Counted from the stretch's first letter, positions 38,049 to 49,577 are shown. The stretch: DNA of 64,000 nt from Hydractinia symbiolongicarpus (GCF_029227915.1 NC_079885.1:1860001-1924000); one strand, 5' to 3'. A program made the numbers and translations. Notes: generated by a model not told the origin, from the letters alone.

Positions 38049-39872
38049 CGGCGATTAAACTTCTTTTATTCAGCGTCTCATCAAAAATGAAAACATTTTT
38101 AAAAACTACAAGTCTCATGCGTTTTAGTGGTGAAAAAATAATTTAAAAATTCGTTAGGGAAATAAGTTTACTCACTGGGTTTTTTCCTTGTATACTTTTG
38201 ACTATACGGGCCGAGACCGGGATTTACGGGAAATTGCGGGTTTTCGTTTGCCGGCGATTAAAGTTCTTTTATTCAGCGTCTCATCAAAAATGAAAACATT
38301 TTTAAAAACTACAAGTCTCATTCGTTTTAGTGGTGAAAAAATAATTTAAAAATTCGTTTGGGAAATGAGTTTACTCACTGGGTACTTTCTTTGTATACTT
38401 TTGACTATACGGACCGAGTCCGGGATTTACCGGAAATCGCAGGTTTTCGTTTGCCGGCGATTAAACTTCTTTTATTCAGCGTCTCATCAAAAATGAAAAG
38501 ATTTTTGAAAACTACAAGTCTCATGCGTTTTAATGGTGAAAAAATAATTTAAAAATTCGTTGGGGAAATAAGTTTACTCACCGGGTACTTTCCTTGTATA
38601 CTTTTGACTATACGGGCCGAGACCGGGATTTACGGGAAATTGCGGGTTTTTGTTTGCCGGCGATTAAAGTTCTTTTATTCAGCGTCTCATCATAAATGAA
38701 AACATTTTTGAAAACTACAAGTCTCATGCGTTTAGTGGTAAAAAAATAATATAAAAAATCGTTCGGGAAATGAGTTTACTCCCTGGGTACTTTCTTTGTA
38801 TACTTTTGACTATACGGACCGAGTCCGGAATTTACGGGAAATTGCGGGTTTTCGTTTGCCGGCGATTAAAGTTCTTTTATTCAGAGTCTCATCAAAAATG
38901 AAAACATTTTTGAAAACTACAAGTCTGATGCGTTTTAGTGGTGAAAAAATAATTTAAAAAATCATTCGGGAAATGAGTTTACACCCTGGGTACTTTCTTT
39001 GTATACTTTTGACTATACGGGCCGAGTCCGGGATTTACGGGAAATCGCAGGTTTTCGTTTGCCGGCGATTAAACTTCTTTTATTCAGCGTCTCATCAAAA
39101 ATGAAAACATTTTTAAAAACTACAAGTCTCATACGTTTTAGTGGTGAAAAAATAATTTAAAAATTCGTTTGGGAAATGCGTTTACTCACTGGGTACTTTC
39201 CTTGTATACTTTTAACTATACGGGCCGAGTCCGGGATTTACGGGAAATCGCGGGTTTTCGTTTTCCGGCGATTAAACCGCTTTCATTAAGCGTCTCATCA
39301 AAAATGAAAACATTTTTGAAAACTACAAGTCTCATGCGTTTTAGTGGTGAAAAAAAAATTTAAAAAATCGTTCGGGAAATGAGTTTACCCCCTGGGTACT
39401 TTCTTTGTATGCTTTTTACTATACGGGCCGAGTCCGGAATTTACGGGAAATCGCGGATTTTCGTTTGCCGGCGAATAAACTTCTTTTATTCAGCGTCCCA
39501 TCAAATATGAAAATATTTTTGAAAACTACAAGTCTCATGCGTTTAGTGGTAAAAAAATAATATAAACAATCGTTCGGGAAATGAGTTTACTCCCTGGATA
39601 CTTTCTTTGTATACTTTTGACTATACGGGCCGAGTCCGGGATTTACGGGAAATCGCAGGTTTTCGTTTGCCGGCGATTAAACCTCTTTCATTAAGCGTCT
39701 CATCAAAAATGAAAACATTTTTGAAAACTACAAGTCTCATGCGTTTTAGTGGTGAAAAAGTAATTTAAAAAATCGTTCGGGAAATGAGTTTACTCCCTGG
39801 GTACTTTCTTTGTATACTTTTGACTGTACGGGCCGAGTCTACGGGAAATCGCAGGTTTTCGTTTGCCGGCGA
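38049..39872 (+). repeat. 9-mer HOR of 1,824 bp, copy 2
   Basis: Alignment with copy 1 is continuous from 38,049 to about 39,749. The last monomer differs: here it is followed by GAAAAAGTAATTT and the 7-bp-deletion monomer (39,835), while copy 1 has GAAAAAATAATTT and a CAAGCCGGG monomer. Confidence 0.85.
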
Positions 39873-39969
39873 TTAAACTGCTTTTATTCAGCGTCTCATC
39901 AAAAATGAAAACATTCTTAAAAACTACAAGTCTCATGCGTTTTAGTGGTGAAAAAGTAATTTAAAAAAT

Positions 39970-40780
39970 CGTTCGGGAAATGAGTTTACTCCCTGGGTAC
40001 TTTCTTTGTATGCTTTTTACTATACGGGCCGAGTCCAAGATTTACGGGATATTGCGGATTTTCGTTTGCCGGCGAATAAACTTCTTTTATTCAGCGTCCC
40101 ATCAAATATGAAAATATTTTTGAAAACTACAAGTCTAATGCGTTTAGTGGTAAAAAAATAATATAAAAAATCGTTCGGGAAATGAGTTTACTCCCTGGGT
40201 ACTTTCTTTGTATACTTTTGACTATACGGACCGAGTCCGGGATTTACGGGAAATTGCGGGTTTTCGTTTGCCGGCGATTAAAGTTCTTTTATTCAGAGTC
40301 TCATCAAAAATGAAAACATTTTTGAAAACTACAAGTCTGATGCGTTTTAGTGGTGAAAAAATAATTTAAAAAATCATTCGGGAAATGAGTTTACACCCTG
40401 GGTACTTTCTTTGTATACTTTTGACTATACGGGCCGAGTCCGGGATTTACGGGAAATCGCAGGTTTTCGTTTGCCGGCGATTAAACTTCTTTTATTCAGC
40501 GTCTCATCAAAAATGAAAACATTTTTAAAAACTACAAGTCTCATACGTTTTAGTGGTGAAAAAATAATTTAAAAATTCGTTTGGGAAATGAGTTTACTCA
40601 CTGGGTACTTTTCTTGTATACTTTTAACTATACGGGCCGAGTCCGGGATTTACGGGAAATCGCGGGTTTTCGTTTTCCGGCGATTAAACCGCTTTCATTA
40701 AGCGTCTCATCAAAAATGAAAACATTTTTGAAAACTACAAGTCTCATGCGTTTTAGTGGTGAAAAAAAAATTTAAAAAAT
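39970..40780 (+). repeat. 4-mer HOR of 811 bp, copy 1
   Basis: The rare GTCCAAGATTTACGGGATAT is at 40,033 and 40,844, and TTTTCTTGTATAC monomers start at 40,581 and 41,392. The four types are GTCCAAG; GGACCGAG with CAGAGTCTC and AAGTCTGATG; ATCATTCGGG with CTCATACG; and TTTTAACTATACGG with CCGCTTTCATTAAG. The last three are adjacent in the upstream 9-mer, so the 4-mer is a sub-amplification of it. Confidence 0.88.
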
Positions 40781-41591
40781 CGTTCGGGAAATGAGTTTAC
40801 TCCCTGGGTACTTTCTTTGTATACTTTTAACTATACGGGCCGAGTCCAAGATTTACGGGATATCGCGGATTTTCGTTTGCCGGCGAATAAACTTCTTTTA
40901 TTCAGCGTCCCATCAAATATGAAAATATTTTTGAAAACTACAAGTCTCATGCGTTTAGTGGTAAAAAAATAATATAAAAAATCGTTCGGGAAATGAGTTT
41001 ACTCCCTGGGTACTTTCTTTGTATACTTTTGACTATACGGACCGAGTCCGGGATTTACGGGAAATTGCGGGTTTTCGTTTGCCGGCGATTAAAGTTCTTT
41101 TATTCAGAGTCTCATCAAAAATGAAAACATTTTTGAAAACTACAAGTCTGATGCGTTTTAGTGGTGAAAAAATAATTTAAAAAATCATTCGGGAAATGAG
41201 TTTACACCCTGGGTACTTTCTTTGTATACTTTTGACTATACGGGCCGAGTCCGGGATTTACGGGAAATCGCAGGTTTTCGTTTGCCGGCGATTAAACTTC
41301 TTTTATTCAGCGTCTCATCAAAAATGAAAACATTTTTAAAAACTACAAGTCTCATACGTTTTAGTGGTGAAAAAATAATTTAAAAATTCGTTTGGGAAAT
41401 GAGTTTACTCACTGGGTACTTTTCTTGTATACTTTTAACTATACGGGCCGAGTCCGGGATTTACGGGAAATCGCGGGTTTTCGTTTTCCGGCGATTAAAC
41501 CGCTTTCATTAAGCGTCTCATCAAAAATGAAAACATTTTTGAAAACTACAAGTCTCATGCGTTTTAGTGGTGAAAAAAAAATTTAAAAAAT
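40781..41591 (+). repeat. 4-mer HOR of 811 bp, copy 2
   Basis: Repeats the four types of copy 1. The first monomer has TATACTTTTAAC where copy 1 has TATGCTTTTTAC. A further GTCCGAG monomer after 41,591 starts a third, incomplete repeat before the order changes at about 41,800. Confidence 0.87.
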
Positions 41592-43417
41592 CGTTCGGGA
41601 AATGAGTTTACTCCCTGGGTACTTTCTTTGTATGCTTTTTACTATACGGGCCGAGTCCGAGATTTACGGGAAATCGCAGATTTTCGTTTGCCGGCGAATA
41701 AACTTCTTTTATTCAGCGTCCCATCAAATATGAAAATATTTTTGAAAACTACAAGTCTCATGCGTTTAGTGGTAAAAAAATAATATAAAAAATCGTTCGG
41801 GAAATGAGTTTACTCCCTGGGTACTTTCTTTGTATACTTTTGACTATACTGGCCGAGTCCGGGATTTACGGGAAATCGCAGGTTTTCGTTTGCCGGCGAT
41901 TAAACTTCTTTTATTCAGCGTCTCATCAAAAATGAAAACATTTTTGAAAACTACAAGTCTCATGCGTTTTAGTGGTGAAAAAATAAATTAAAAATTCGTT
42001 AGGGAAATAAGTTTACTCACTGGGTACTTTCTTTGTATACTTTTGACTCTACGGGCCAAGACCGGGATTTACGGGAAATTGCGGGTTTTCGTTTGCCGGC
42101 AATTAAAGTTCTTTTATTCAGCGTCTCATCAAAAATGAAAACATTTTTGAAAACTACAAGTCTCGTGCGTATTAGTGGTGAAAAAATAATTTAAAAAATT
42201 GTTCGGAAATGAGTTTACACCCTGGGTACTTTCTTTGTATACTTTTGACTATACGGGCCGAGACCGGGATTTACGGGAAATTGCGGGTTTTCGTTTGCCG
42301 GCGATTAAAGTTCTTTTATTCAGCGTCTCATCAAAAATGAAAACATTTTTAAAAAATACAAGTCTTATGCGTTTTAGTGGTGAAAAAATAATTTAAAAAA
42401 TCGTTCTGGAAATGAGTTTACTCACAGGGTACTTTTTTGTATACATTCGACTATGCGGGTCAAGCCCGGGATTTACGGGAAATCGCGGGTTTTCGTTTTC
42501 CGGCGATTAAACTGCTTTCATTAAGAGTCTCATCAAAAATGAAAACATTTTTGAAATCTACAAGTCTCATGCGTTTTAGTGGTGAAAAAATAATTTAAAA
42601 ATTCGTTCGGAAAATGAGTTTACTCCCTGGGTACTTTCTTTGTATGCTTTTTACTATACGGGCCGAGTCCGGAATTTACAGGAAATGGCGGATTTTCGTT
42701 TGCCGGCGATTAAACTTCTTTTATTCAGCGTCTCATGAAAAATGAAAAGATTTTTGAAAACTACAAGTCTCATGCGTTTTAATGGTGAAAAAATAATTTA
42801 AAAATTCGTTAGGGAAATAAGTTTACTCACTGGGTACTTTCCTTGCATACTTTTGACTATACGGGCCGAGACATTGACTAACGGGAAATTGCGGGTTTTT
42901 GTTTGCCGGCGATTAAAGTTCTTTTATTCAGCGTCTCATCAAAAATGAAAACATTTTTGAAAACTACAAGTCTCATGCGTTTAGTGGTAAAAAAATAATA
43001 TAAAAAATCGTTCGGGAAATGATTTTACTCCCTGGGTACTTTCTTTGTATACTTTTGACTATACGGACCGAGTCCGGGATTTACGGGAAATCGCAGGTTT
43101 TCGTTTGCCGGCGATTAAACTTCTTTTATTCAGCGTCTCATCAAAAATGAAAACATTTTTAAAAACTACAAGTCTCATGCGTTTTAGTGGTGAAAAATTA
43201 ATTTGAAAATTCGTTAGGGAAATAAGTTTACTCACTGGGTTTTTTCCTTGTATACTTTTGACTATACGGGCCGAGACTGGGATTTACGGGAAATTGCGGG
43301 TTTTCGTTTGCCGGCGATTAAAGTTCTTTTATTCAGCGTCTCATCAAAAATGAAAACATTTTTAAAAACTACAAGTCTCATTCGTTTTAGTGGTGAAAAA
43401 ATAATTTAAAAATTCGT
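41592..43417 (+). repeat. Fourth-mixture block, third copy
   Basis: GTTCGGAAATGAG (42,201), CTCACAGGG with ACTATGCGGGTC, TTTACAGGAAATGGCGG and GAGACATTGAC (about 42,868) follow the order of 32,491-33,300. Private changes include the shortened run TACTTTTTTGTATAC near 42,430 and CTTGCATAC near 42,842. CTGGGTTTTTTCC recurs at about 43,230. Confidence 0.75.
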
Positions 43418-44633
43418 TTGGGAAATGAGTTTACTCACTGGGTACTTTCTTTGTATACTTTTGACTATACGGACCGAGTCCGGGATTTATGGGAAATTGC
43501 GGGTTTTTGTTTGCCGGCGATTAAAGTTCTTTTATTCAGCGTCTCATCAAAAATGAAAACATTTTTGAAAACTACAAGTCTCATGCGTTTAGTGGTAAAA
43601 AAATAATATAAAAAATCGTTCGGGAAATGAGTTTACTCCCTGGGTACTTTCTTTGTATACTTTTGACTATACGGACCGAGTCCGGGATTTACGGGAAATT
43701 GCGGGTTCTCGTTTGCCGGCGATTAAAGTTCTTTTATTCAGCGTCTCATCAAAAATGAAAACATTTTTGAAAACTACAAGTCTGATGCGTTTTAGTGGTG
43801 AAAAAATAATTTAAAAAATCGTTCGGGAAATGAGTTTACACCCTGGGTACTTTCTTTGTATACTTTTGACTATACGGGCCGAGTCCGGGATTTACGGGAA
43901 ATCGCAGGTTTTCGTTTTCCGGCGATTAAACTTCTTTTATTCAGCGTCTCATCAAAAATGAAAACATTTTTAAAAACTACAAGTCTCATACGTTTTAGTG
44001 GTGAAAAAATAATTTAAAAATTCGTTTGGGAAATGAGTTTACTCACTGGGTACTTTCCTTGTATACTTTTGACTATACGGGCCGAGACCGGGATTTACGG
44101 GAAATTGCGGGTTTTTGTTTGCCGGCGATTAAAGTTCTTTTATTCAGCGTCTCATCAAAAATGAAAACATTTTTCAAAACTACAAGTCTCATGCGTTTAG
44201 TGGTAAAAAAATAATATAAAAAATCGTTCGGGAAATGAGTTTACTCCCTGGGTACTTTCTTTGTATACTTTTGACTATACGGACCGAGTCAGGGATTTAC
44301 GGGAAATTGCGGGTTTTCGTTTGCCGGCGATTAAAGTTCTTTTATTCAGCGTCTCATCAAAAATGAAAACATTTTTGAAAACTACAAGTCTGATGCGTTT
44401 TAGTGGTGAAAAAATAATTTAAAAAATCGTTCGGGAAATGAGTTTACACCCTGGGTACTTTCTTTGTATACTTTTGACTATACGGGCCGAGTCCGGGATT
44501 TACGGGAAATCGCAGGTTTTCGTTTGCCGGCGATTAAACTTCTTTTATTCAGCGTCTCATCAAAAATGAAAACATTTTTAAAAACTACAAGTCTCATACG
44601 TTTTAGTGGTGAAAAAATAATTAAAAAATTCGT
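43418..44633 (+). repeat. 3-mer HOR of 608 bp, two copies
   Basis: Copies 43,418-44,025 and 44,026-44,633. Each has a CTCACTGGG monomer with GGTTTTTGTTTGCC and ATTAAAGTTC, then a GGACCGAG monomer with AAGTCTGATG, then a TTTACACCC monomer with CTCATACG. After the second copy a TTTGGTAAATGAG monomer fuses into the next block at about 44,700. Confidence 0.83.
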
Positions 44634-45445
44634 TTGGTAAATGAGTTTACTCACTGGGTACTTTCCTTGTATACTTTTAACTATACGGGCCGAGTCCGGG
44701 ATTTACGGGAAATCGCGGGTTTTCGTTTGCCGGCGATTAAACTTCTTTTATTCAGCGTCTCATCAAAAATGAAAACATTTTTAAAAACTACAAGTCTCAT
44801 GGGCTTTAGTGGTGAAATAATAATTTAAAAAATCGTTTGGGAAATGAGTTTACTCTCTGGGTACTTTCTTTGTATACTTTTGACTATACGGGCCGAGTCC
44901 AGGATTTACGGGAAATGGCAGGTTTTCGTTTGCCGGCGATTAAACTTCTTTTATTCAGCGTCTCATCAAAAATGAAAACATTTTTAAAAACTACAAGTCT
45001 CATGGGTTTTAGTGGTGAAAAAGTAATTTAAAAAATCGTTCGGGAAATGAGTTTACTCCCTGGATACTTTCTTTGTATACTTTTGACTATACGGGCCAAG
45101 CCCGGGATTTACGGGAAATGGCGGGTTTTTGTTTGCCGGCGATTAAACTTCTTTTATTCAGCGTCTCATCAAAAATGAAAACATTTTAAAAAACTACAAG
45201 TCTTATGCGTTTTAGTGGTGAAAAAATAATTTAAAAAATCGTTCTGGAAATGAGTTTTCTCCCTGGGTACTTTCTTTGTATACTTTTGACTATACGGGCC
45301 GAGTCCGGGATTCACGGGAAATCGCAGGTTTTCGTTTGCCGGCGATTAAACTGCTTTTATTCAGCGTCTCATCAAAAATGAAAACATTCTTGAAAACTAC
45401 AAGTCTCATGCGTTTTAGTGGTAAAATAATAATTTAAAAAACCGT

Positions 45446-45627
45446 TTGGGAAATGAGTTTACTCCCTGGGTACTTTCTTTGTATACTTTTGATTATACGG
45501 GCCGAGTCCAGGGTTTACGGGAAATGGCGGGTTTTCTTTTATTCAGCGTCTCATCAAAAATGAAAACATTTTTAAAAACTACAAGTCTTATGCGTTTTAG
45601 TGGTGAAATAATAATTTAAAAAATCGT
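45446..45627 (+). repeat. Short monomer, 182 bp (21-bp deletion), copy 1
   Basis: The usual segment from GGGTTTTC through GTTTGCCGGCG and ATTAAAC to TTCTTTTATTC is reduced to GGGTTTTCTTTTATTC. The lost 21 bases lie between two TTC triplets, one of which remains, as expected of slippage or microhomology-mediated deletion. It also carries TTTTGATTATACGG and GTCCAGGGTTTACGG, which mark the lineage. Confidence 0.92.
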
Positions 45628-46474
45628 TTGGGAAATGAGTTTACTCCCTGGGTACTTTCTTTGTATACTTTTGACTATACGGGCCGAGTCCAGGATTTAC
45701 GGGAAATCGCTGGTTTTTGTTTGCCGGTGATTAAACTTCTTTTATTCAGCGTCTCATCAAAAATGAAAACATTTTTAAAAACTACAAGTCTCATGCGTTT
45801 TAGTGGTGAAAAAGTAATTTAAAAAATCGTTCGGGAAATGAGTTTACTCCCTGGGTACTTTCTTTGTATACTTTTGACTATACGGGCCAAGCCCGGGATT
45901 TACGGGAAATCGCGGGTTTTCGTTTGCCGGCCATTAAACTTCTTTTATTCAGCGTCTCATCAAAAATGAAAACATTTTTAAAAACTACAAGTCTTATGCG
46001 TTTTAGTGGTGAAAAAATAATTTAAAAAATCGTTCTGGAAATGAGTTTACTCCCTGGGTACTTTCTTTGTATACTTTTGACTATACGGGCCGAGTCCGGG
46101 ATTTACGGGAAATCGCAGGTTTTTGTTTGCCGGCGATTAAACTGCTTTTATTCAGCGTCTCATCAAAAATGAAAACATTCTTGAAAACTACAAGTCTCAT
46201 GCGTTTTAGTGGTGAAATAATAATATAAAAAATCGTTTGGGAAATGAGTTTACTCCCTGGGTACTTTCTTTGTATACTTTTGACTATACGGGCCGAGTCC
46301 GGGATTTACGGGAAATCGCAGGTTTTCGTTTGCCGGCGATTAAACTGCTTTTATTCAGCGTCTCATCAAAAATAAAAACATTCTTGAAAACTACAAATCT
46401 CATGCGTTTTAGTGGTGAAATAATAATTTAAAAAATCGTTTGGGAAATGAGTTTACTCCCTGGGTACTTTCTTT

Positions 46475-46492
46475 GTATACTTTTGACTATAC
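46475..46492. repeat. Short dyad GTATA - 8 nt - TATAC
   Basis: Example of a second dyad found in most monomers: GTATA, the spacer CTTTTGAC, then TATAC. It overlaps a GTATAC hexamer. Subfamilies with TGTATGCTTTTTAC or TATACATTCGACTATGCG break it, so it is less constant than the A/T hairpin. A role is not shown. Confidence 0.7.
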
Positions 46493-46505
46493 GGGCCGAG
46501 TCCAG

Positions 46506-46520
46506 GATTTACGGGAAATC
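46506..46520. repeat. Short dyad GATTT - ACGGG - AAATC
   Basis: Five-base arms flank ACGGG in the standard monomer. The AAATTGCGGG and TTTAGGG variants disrupt it. With arms this short it may be chance, and it is listed only as part of the monomer description. Confidence 0.5.
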
Positions 46521-46712
46521 GCAGGTTTTCGTTTGCCGGCGATTAAACTTCTTTTATTCAGCGTCTCATCAAAAATGAAAACATTTTTAAAAACTACAAG
46601 TCTCATGCGTTTTAGTGGTGAAAAAGTAATTTAAAAAATCGTTCGGGAAATGAGTTTACTCCCTGGGTACTTTCTTTGTATACTTTTGAGTATACGGGCC
46701 AAGCCGGGATTT

Positions 46713-48720
46713 ACGGGAAATCGCGGGTTTTCGTTTGCCGGCGATTAAACTTCTTTTATTCAGCGTCTCATCAAAAATGAAAACATTTTTAAAAACTACA
46801 AGTCTCATGGGCTTTAGTGGTGAAATAATAATTTAAAAAATCGTTTGGGAAATGAGTTTACTCCCTGGGTACTTTCTTTGTATACTTTTGACTATACGGG
46901 CCGAGTCCAGGATTTACGGGAAATGGCAGGTTTTCGTTTGCCGGCGATTAAACTTCTTTTATTCAGCGTCTCATCAAAAATGAAAACATTTTTAAAAACT
47001 ACAAGTCTCATGCGTTTTAGTGGTGAGAAAGTAATTTAAAAAGTCGTTCGGGAAATGAGTTTACTCCCTGGATACTTTCTTTGTATACTTTTGACTATAC
47101 GGGCCAAGCCCGGGATTTACGGGAAATGGCGGGTTTTTGTTTGCCGGCGATTAAACTTCTTTTATTCAGCGTCTCATCAAAAATGAAAACATTTTAAAAA
47201 ACTACAAGTCTTATGCGTTTTAGTGGTGAAAAAATAATTTAAAAAATCGTTCTGGAAATGAGTTTTCTCCCTGGGTACTTTCTTTGTATACTTTTGACTA
47301 TACGGGCCGAGTCCGGGATTCACGGGAAATCGCATGTTTTCGTTTGCCGCCGATTAAACTGCTTTTATTCAGCGTCTCATCAAAAATGAAAACATTCTTG
47401 AAAACTACAAGTCTCATGCGTTTTAGTGGTGAAATAATAATTTAAAAAACCGTTTGGGAAATGAGTTTACTCCCTGGGTACTTTCTTTGTATACTTTTGA
47501 TTATACGGGCCGAGTCCAGGGTTTACGGGAAATGGCGGGTTTTCTTTTATTCAGCGTCTCATCAAAAATGAAAACATTTTTAAAAACTACAAGTCTTATG
47601 CGTTTTAGTGGTGAAATAATAATTTAAAAAATCGTTTGGGAAATGAGTTTACTCCCTGGGTACTTTCTTTGTATACTTTTGACTATACGGGACGAGTCCA
47701 GGATTTACGGGAAATCGCAGGTTTTTGTTTGCCGGTGATTAAACTTCTTTTATTCAGCGTCTCATCAAAAATGAAAACATTTTTAAAAACTACAAGTCTC
47801 ATGCGTTTTAGTGGTGAAAAAGTAATTTAAAAAATCGTTCGGGAAATGAGTTTACTCCCTGGGTACTTTCTTTGTATACTTTTGACTATACGGGCCAAGC
47901 CCGGGATTTACGGGAAATCGCGGGTTTTCGTTTGCCGGCCATTAAACTTCTTTTATTCAGCGTCTCATCAAAAATGAAAACATTTTTAAAAACTACAAGT
48001 CTTATGCGTTTTAGTGGTGAAAAAATAATTTAAAAAATCGTTCTGGAAATGAGTTTACTCCCTGGGTACTTTCTTTGTATACTTTTGACTATGCGGGCCG
48101 AGTCCGGGCTTTACGGGAAATCGCAGGTTTTTGTTTGCCGGCGATTAAACTGCTTTTATTCAGCGTCTCATCAAAAATGAAAACATTCTTGAAAACTACA
48201 AGTCTCATGCGTTTTAGTGGTGAAATAATAATTTAAAAAATCGTTTGGGAAATGAGTTTACTCCCTGGGTACTTTCTTTGGTTACTTTTGACTATACGGG
48301 CCGAGTCCGGGATTTACGGGAAATCGCAGGTTTTCGTTTGCCGGCGATTAAACTGCTTTTATTCAGCGTCTCATCAAAAATAAAAACATTCTTGAAAACT
48401 ACAAGTCTCATGCGTTTTAGTGGTGAAATAATAATTTAAAAAATCGTTTGGGAAATGAGTTTACTCCCTGGGTACTTTCTTTGTATACTTTTGACTATAC
48501 GGGCCGAGTCCAGGATTTACGGGAAATCGCAGGTTTTCGTTTGCCGGCGATTAAACTTCTTTTATTCAGCGTCTCATCAAAAATGAAAACATTTTTAAAA
48601 ACTACAAATCTCATGCGTTTTAGTGGTGAAAAAGTAATTTAAAAAATCGTTCGGGAAATGAGTTTACTCCCTGGGTACTTTCTTTGTATACTTTTGAGTA
48701 TACGGGCCAAGCCGGGATTT
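46713..48720 (+). repeat. 10-mer HOR of 2,008 bp, copy 2
   Basis: Repeats the order of copy 1. Private changes include GGTGAGAAAGTAAT near 47,025, CGCATGTTTTCG near 47,333, GGGACGAGTCC near 47,690, and TTTGGTTACTTTTG near 48,278. The last of these is shared with the copy at 50,875, so the later copy descends from this version. Confidence 0.9.
47454..47635 (+). repeat. Short monomer, 182 bp, copy 2
   Basis: Identical 21-bp deletion and the same GATTATACGG and CCAGGGTTTACGG markers as at 45,446, at the equivalent place in the 10-mer. Confidence 0.92.
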
Positions 48721-48786
48721 ACGGGAAATCGCGGGTTTTCGTTTGCCGGCGATTAAACTTCTTTTATTCAGCGTCTCATCAAAAAT

Positions 48787-49577
48787 GAGAACATTTTTAA
48801 AAACTACAAGTCTTATGCGTTTTAGTGGTGAAAAAATAATATAAAAAATCGTTCTGGAATTGAGTTTACTCACAGGGTACTTTCTTTGTATACATTCGAC
48901 TATGCGGGCCAAGCACGGGATTTACGGGAAATGGCGGGTTTTTGTTTGCCGGCGATTAAACTTCTTTTATTCAGCGTCTCATCAAAAATGAAAACATTTT
49001 AAAAAACTACAAGTCTTATGCGTTTTAGTGGTGAAAAAATAATTTAAAAAATCGTTCTGGAAATGAGTTTTCTCCCTGGGTACTTTCTTTGTATACTTTT
49101 GACTATACGGGCCGAGTCCGGGATTCACGGGAAATCGCAGGTTCTCGTTTGCCGGCGATTAAACTGCTTTTATTCAGCGTCTCATCAAAAATGAAAACAT
49201 TCTTGAAAACTACAAGTCTCATACGTTTTAGTGGTGAAATAATAATTTAAAAAACCGTTTGGGAAATGAGTTTACTCCCTGGGTACTTTCTTTGTATACT
49301 TTTGATTATACGGGCCGAGTCCAGGGTTTACGGGAAATGGCGGGTTTTCTTTTATTCAGCGTCTCATCAAAAATGAAAACATTTTTAAAAACTACAAGTC
49401 TTATGCGTTTTAGTGGTGAAATAATAATTTAAAAAATCGTTTGGGAAATGAGTTTACTCCCTGGGTACTTTCTTTGTATACTTTTGACTATACGGGCCGA
49501 GTCCAGGATTTACGGGAAATCGCAGGTTTTTGTTTGCCGGTGATTAAACTTCTTTTATTCAGCGTCTCATCAAAAAT
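48787..49577 (+). repeat. Contracted 4-mer of 791 bp, copy 1
   Basis: Three full monomers plus one 182-bp monomer. It starts inside a GAGAACATTTTT monomer, passes through TTCTGGAATTGAG with CTCACAGGG, then joins the 10-mer at AAATGGCGGG. It is a 10-mer that lost most of its units. The same sequence starts again at 49,578. Confidence 0.88.
49259..49440 (+). repeat. Short monomer, 182 bp, copy 3
   Basis: Same 21-bp deletion and markers, within the contracted 4-mer. Confidence 0.92.

Larger units (their letters stand above)
46440..46642 (+). repeat. Representative full-length monomer (203 bp)
   Basis: This copy serves as a reference, running from TTGGGAAATGAG to the base before the next TCGGGAAATGAG. 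In order it holds CCCTGGGTAC, the GTATA/TATAC dyad, GGGCCGAGTCC, a TTTACGGGAAATCG block, TTTGCCGGCGATTAAAC, TTCTTTTATTCAGCG, the A/T hairpin block, AAACTACAAGTCTCATGCG, TTTAGTGGTG and an A-rich tail TAATTTAAAAAATCG. A hand count gives 34 C and 40 G (36% G+C) and 10 CpG. The phase is arbitrary, because a tandem array shows no natural start. Confidence 0.93.
44705..46712 (+). repeat. 10-mer HOR of 2,008 bp, copy 1
   Basis: Monomer pairs lie exactly 2,008 bases apart across this unit and the next: 44,837/46,845, 45,628/47,636, 46,237/48,245 and 46,440/48,448. Markers are CATGGGCTTTAG, CTGGATACTTTC with AAATGGCGGG, CATTTTAAAAAACTAC, GAGTTTTCTCCC, the 182-bp short monomer and GGCCATTAAAC. The length fits nine monomers of about 203 bp plus one of 182 bp. 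Confidence 0.92.

Noticed and set aside
42425-42440. Possible microsatellite or poly-T instability tracts (TACTTTTTTG, GGTTTTTTCC, CTTTTTTTATTC)
   Set aside because: Runs of 6-8 T are inherited base variants of the monomer and are shared within HOR copies. None is an expanded tract.
46440-46634. A 64-codon open frame (protein starting MGNEFTPWVLSL) recurring in dozens of monomers
   Set aside because: It begins with TTG, which is a start only under bacterial rules; the look-alike frames vanish where TTTGGG becomes TTCGGG. Monomer length is not a multiple of three, a TAA closes it in the A-rich tail of each unit, and indels of 1, 5 and 7 bases are tolerated. It is a repeat shadow, not a gene.
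46844-46980. A 43-codon ATG frame (MSLLPGYFLCIL...) in many monomers
   Set aside because: It starts at a true ATG (AAATGAGTTTAC) but is lost in the many monomers with AAATAAG or a 1-bp change in CAAGCCGGG, with no sign of frame conservation. No promoter or codon bias is visible.
48664-48912. Minus-strand open frames of 60-82 codons, also at 6,363-6,584, 27,000-27,399, 29,626-29,823 and 51,260-51,508
   Set aside because: They are reverse-strand readings of the same monomers, appear only where chance variants remove a stop, and are copied along with the HOR blocks.
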